Below are positions 6,710 to 6,787 of a stretch of 6,787 nt of DNA, piece by piece (position 1 is the stretch's first letter; each line of letters opens with the position of its first letter). Position numbers and translations under genes: made by a program. Source of the stretch: Caldifarciminota bacterium (lineage in GTDB: Bacteria > Hydrothermota > Hydrothermia > LBFQ01 > DSFT01); the NCBI GenBank assembly GCA_015494735.1, contig WGAQ01000073.1:1-6787 (forward strand). Direction: 5' to 3'. Below the pieces are notes generated by a model. That model had not been told where the DNA came from. It searched no databases and saw only the letters and a list, made by a program, of their open reading frames with translations.

Positions 6710-6787
6710 ATGAAAGGAACGAGGACATTTCCAGAGTGGTTTCTGAAGATTAGAGAGGAGGCGGAGAGGTTCTACAGGGAGTCGGAG
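6710..6787 (+). CDS. sufD: SufD-like Fe-S assembly protein (N-terminus only, cut by window end)
   Basis: Only 26 codons are visible, with no stop before the edge. The ATG at 6710 is set by GGAGGA (6698-6703), six bases upstream, and lies 12 bases after the sufB stop. The visible residues include PEWFLKIREEAERFY (8-22), which resembles the PEWM..IRLRAY element near the N-terminus of SufB. SufB and SufD are paralogues that share this P-x-W-x5-R type start. Position directly after sufC and sufB makes SufD, the partner of SufB in the SufBC2D complex, the natural call. With so little sequence, a second SufB-like copy or another suf gene cannot be ruled out. Confidence 0.7.
   Translation, partial: MKGTRTFPEWFLKIREEAERFYRESE

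Overview
The window holds five complete or nearly complete genes and the first codons of a sixth. The best-supported theme is iron: a cytochrome c/FTR1-type iron permease gene (minus strand) is divergent from the start of a sufC-sufB-sufD iron-sulfur cluster assembly operon (plus strand). The two share a 197-bp AT-rich control region. The source is most likely a bacterium that makes c-type cytochromes. Reasons are strong GGAGG-type ribosome sites, a perfect TATAAT hexamer at a workable distance from each divergent gene, a CxxCH haem site in a protein with a probable export signal, and a YkvA/DUF1232 protein. Arg codons are mostly AGG/AGA and Ile is often ATA, a bias common in thermophiles and in archaea, so an archaeal origin is not fully excluded. 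I do not assign a phylum.

Layout. Positions 1-1997 (+) encode a 661-residue ankyrin-repeat protein whose C-terminal part resembles DUF1963/YwqG; its true start may lie before the window. Positions 1998-2131 are a short convergent gap ending in a strong GC hairpin at the stop codon of the next gene. Positions 2132-2494 (-) encode a small YkvA-like (DUF1232) membrane protein. After a 135-bp gap, 2639-4327 (-) encode the cytochrome c-FTR1 fusion. Positions 4328-4524 are the divergent promoter region (47 G/C in the 170 bases 4341-4510 by my count, about 28%). Positions 4525-5280 encode SufC, 5282-6697 SufB, and 6710 to the edge the start of SufD, all tightly packed and each with its own Shine-Dalgarno sequence.

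How the genes fit together. SufC (ATPase), SufB (scaffold) and SufD form the SufBC2D complex that builds Fe-S clusters in the cytoplasm. The FTR1 protein would bring iron into the cell, with its fused haem domain probably involved in redox handling of iron outside the membrane. Divergent placement suggests shared control by iron or Fe-S status, but no recognisable Fur or IscR box is visible. The ankyrin and YkvA genes have no evident link to iron. No RNA gene, insertion sequence, CRISPR array or attachment site was seen, and I do not see a convincing novel multi-gene system. The least ordinary items are the ankyrin/DUF1963 fusion and the organisation of the divergent iron-themed promoter region.
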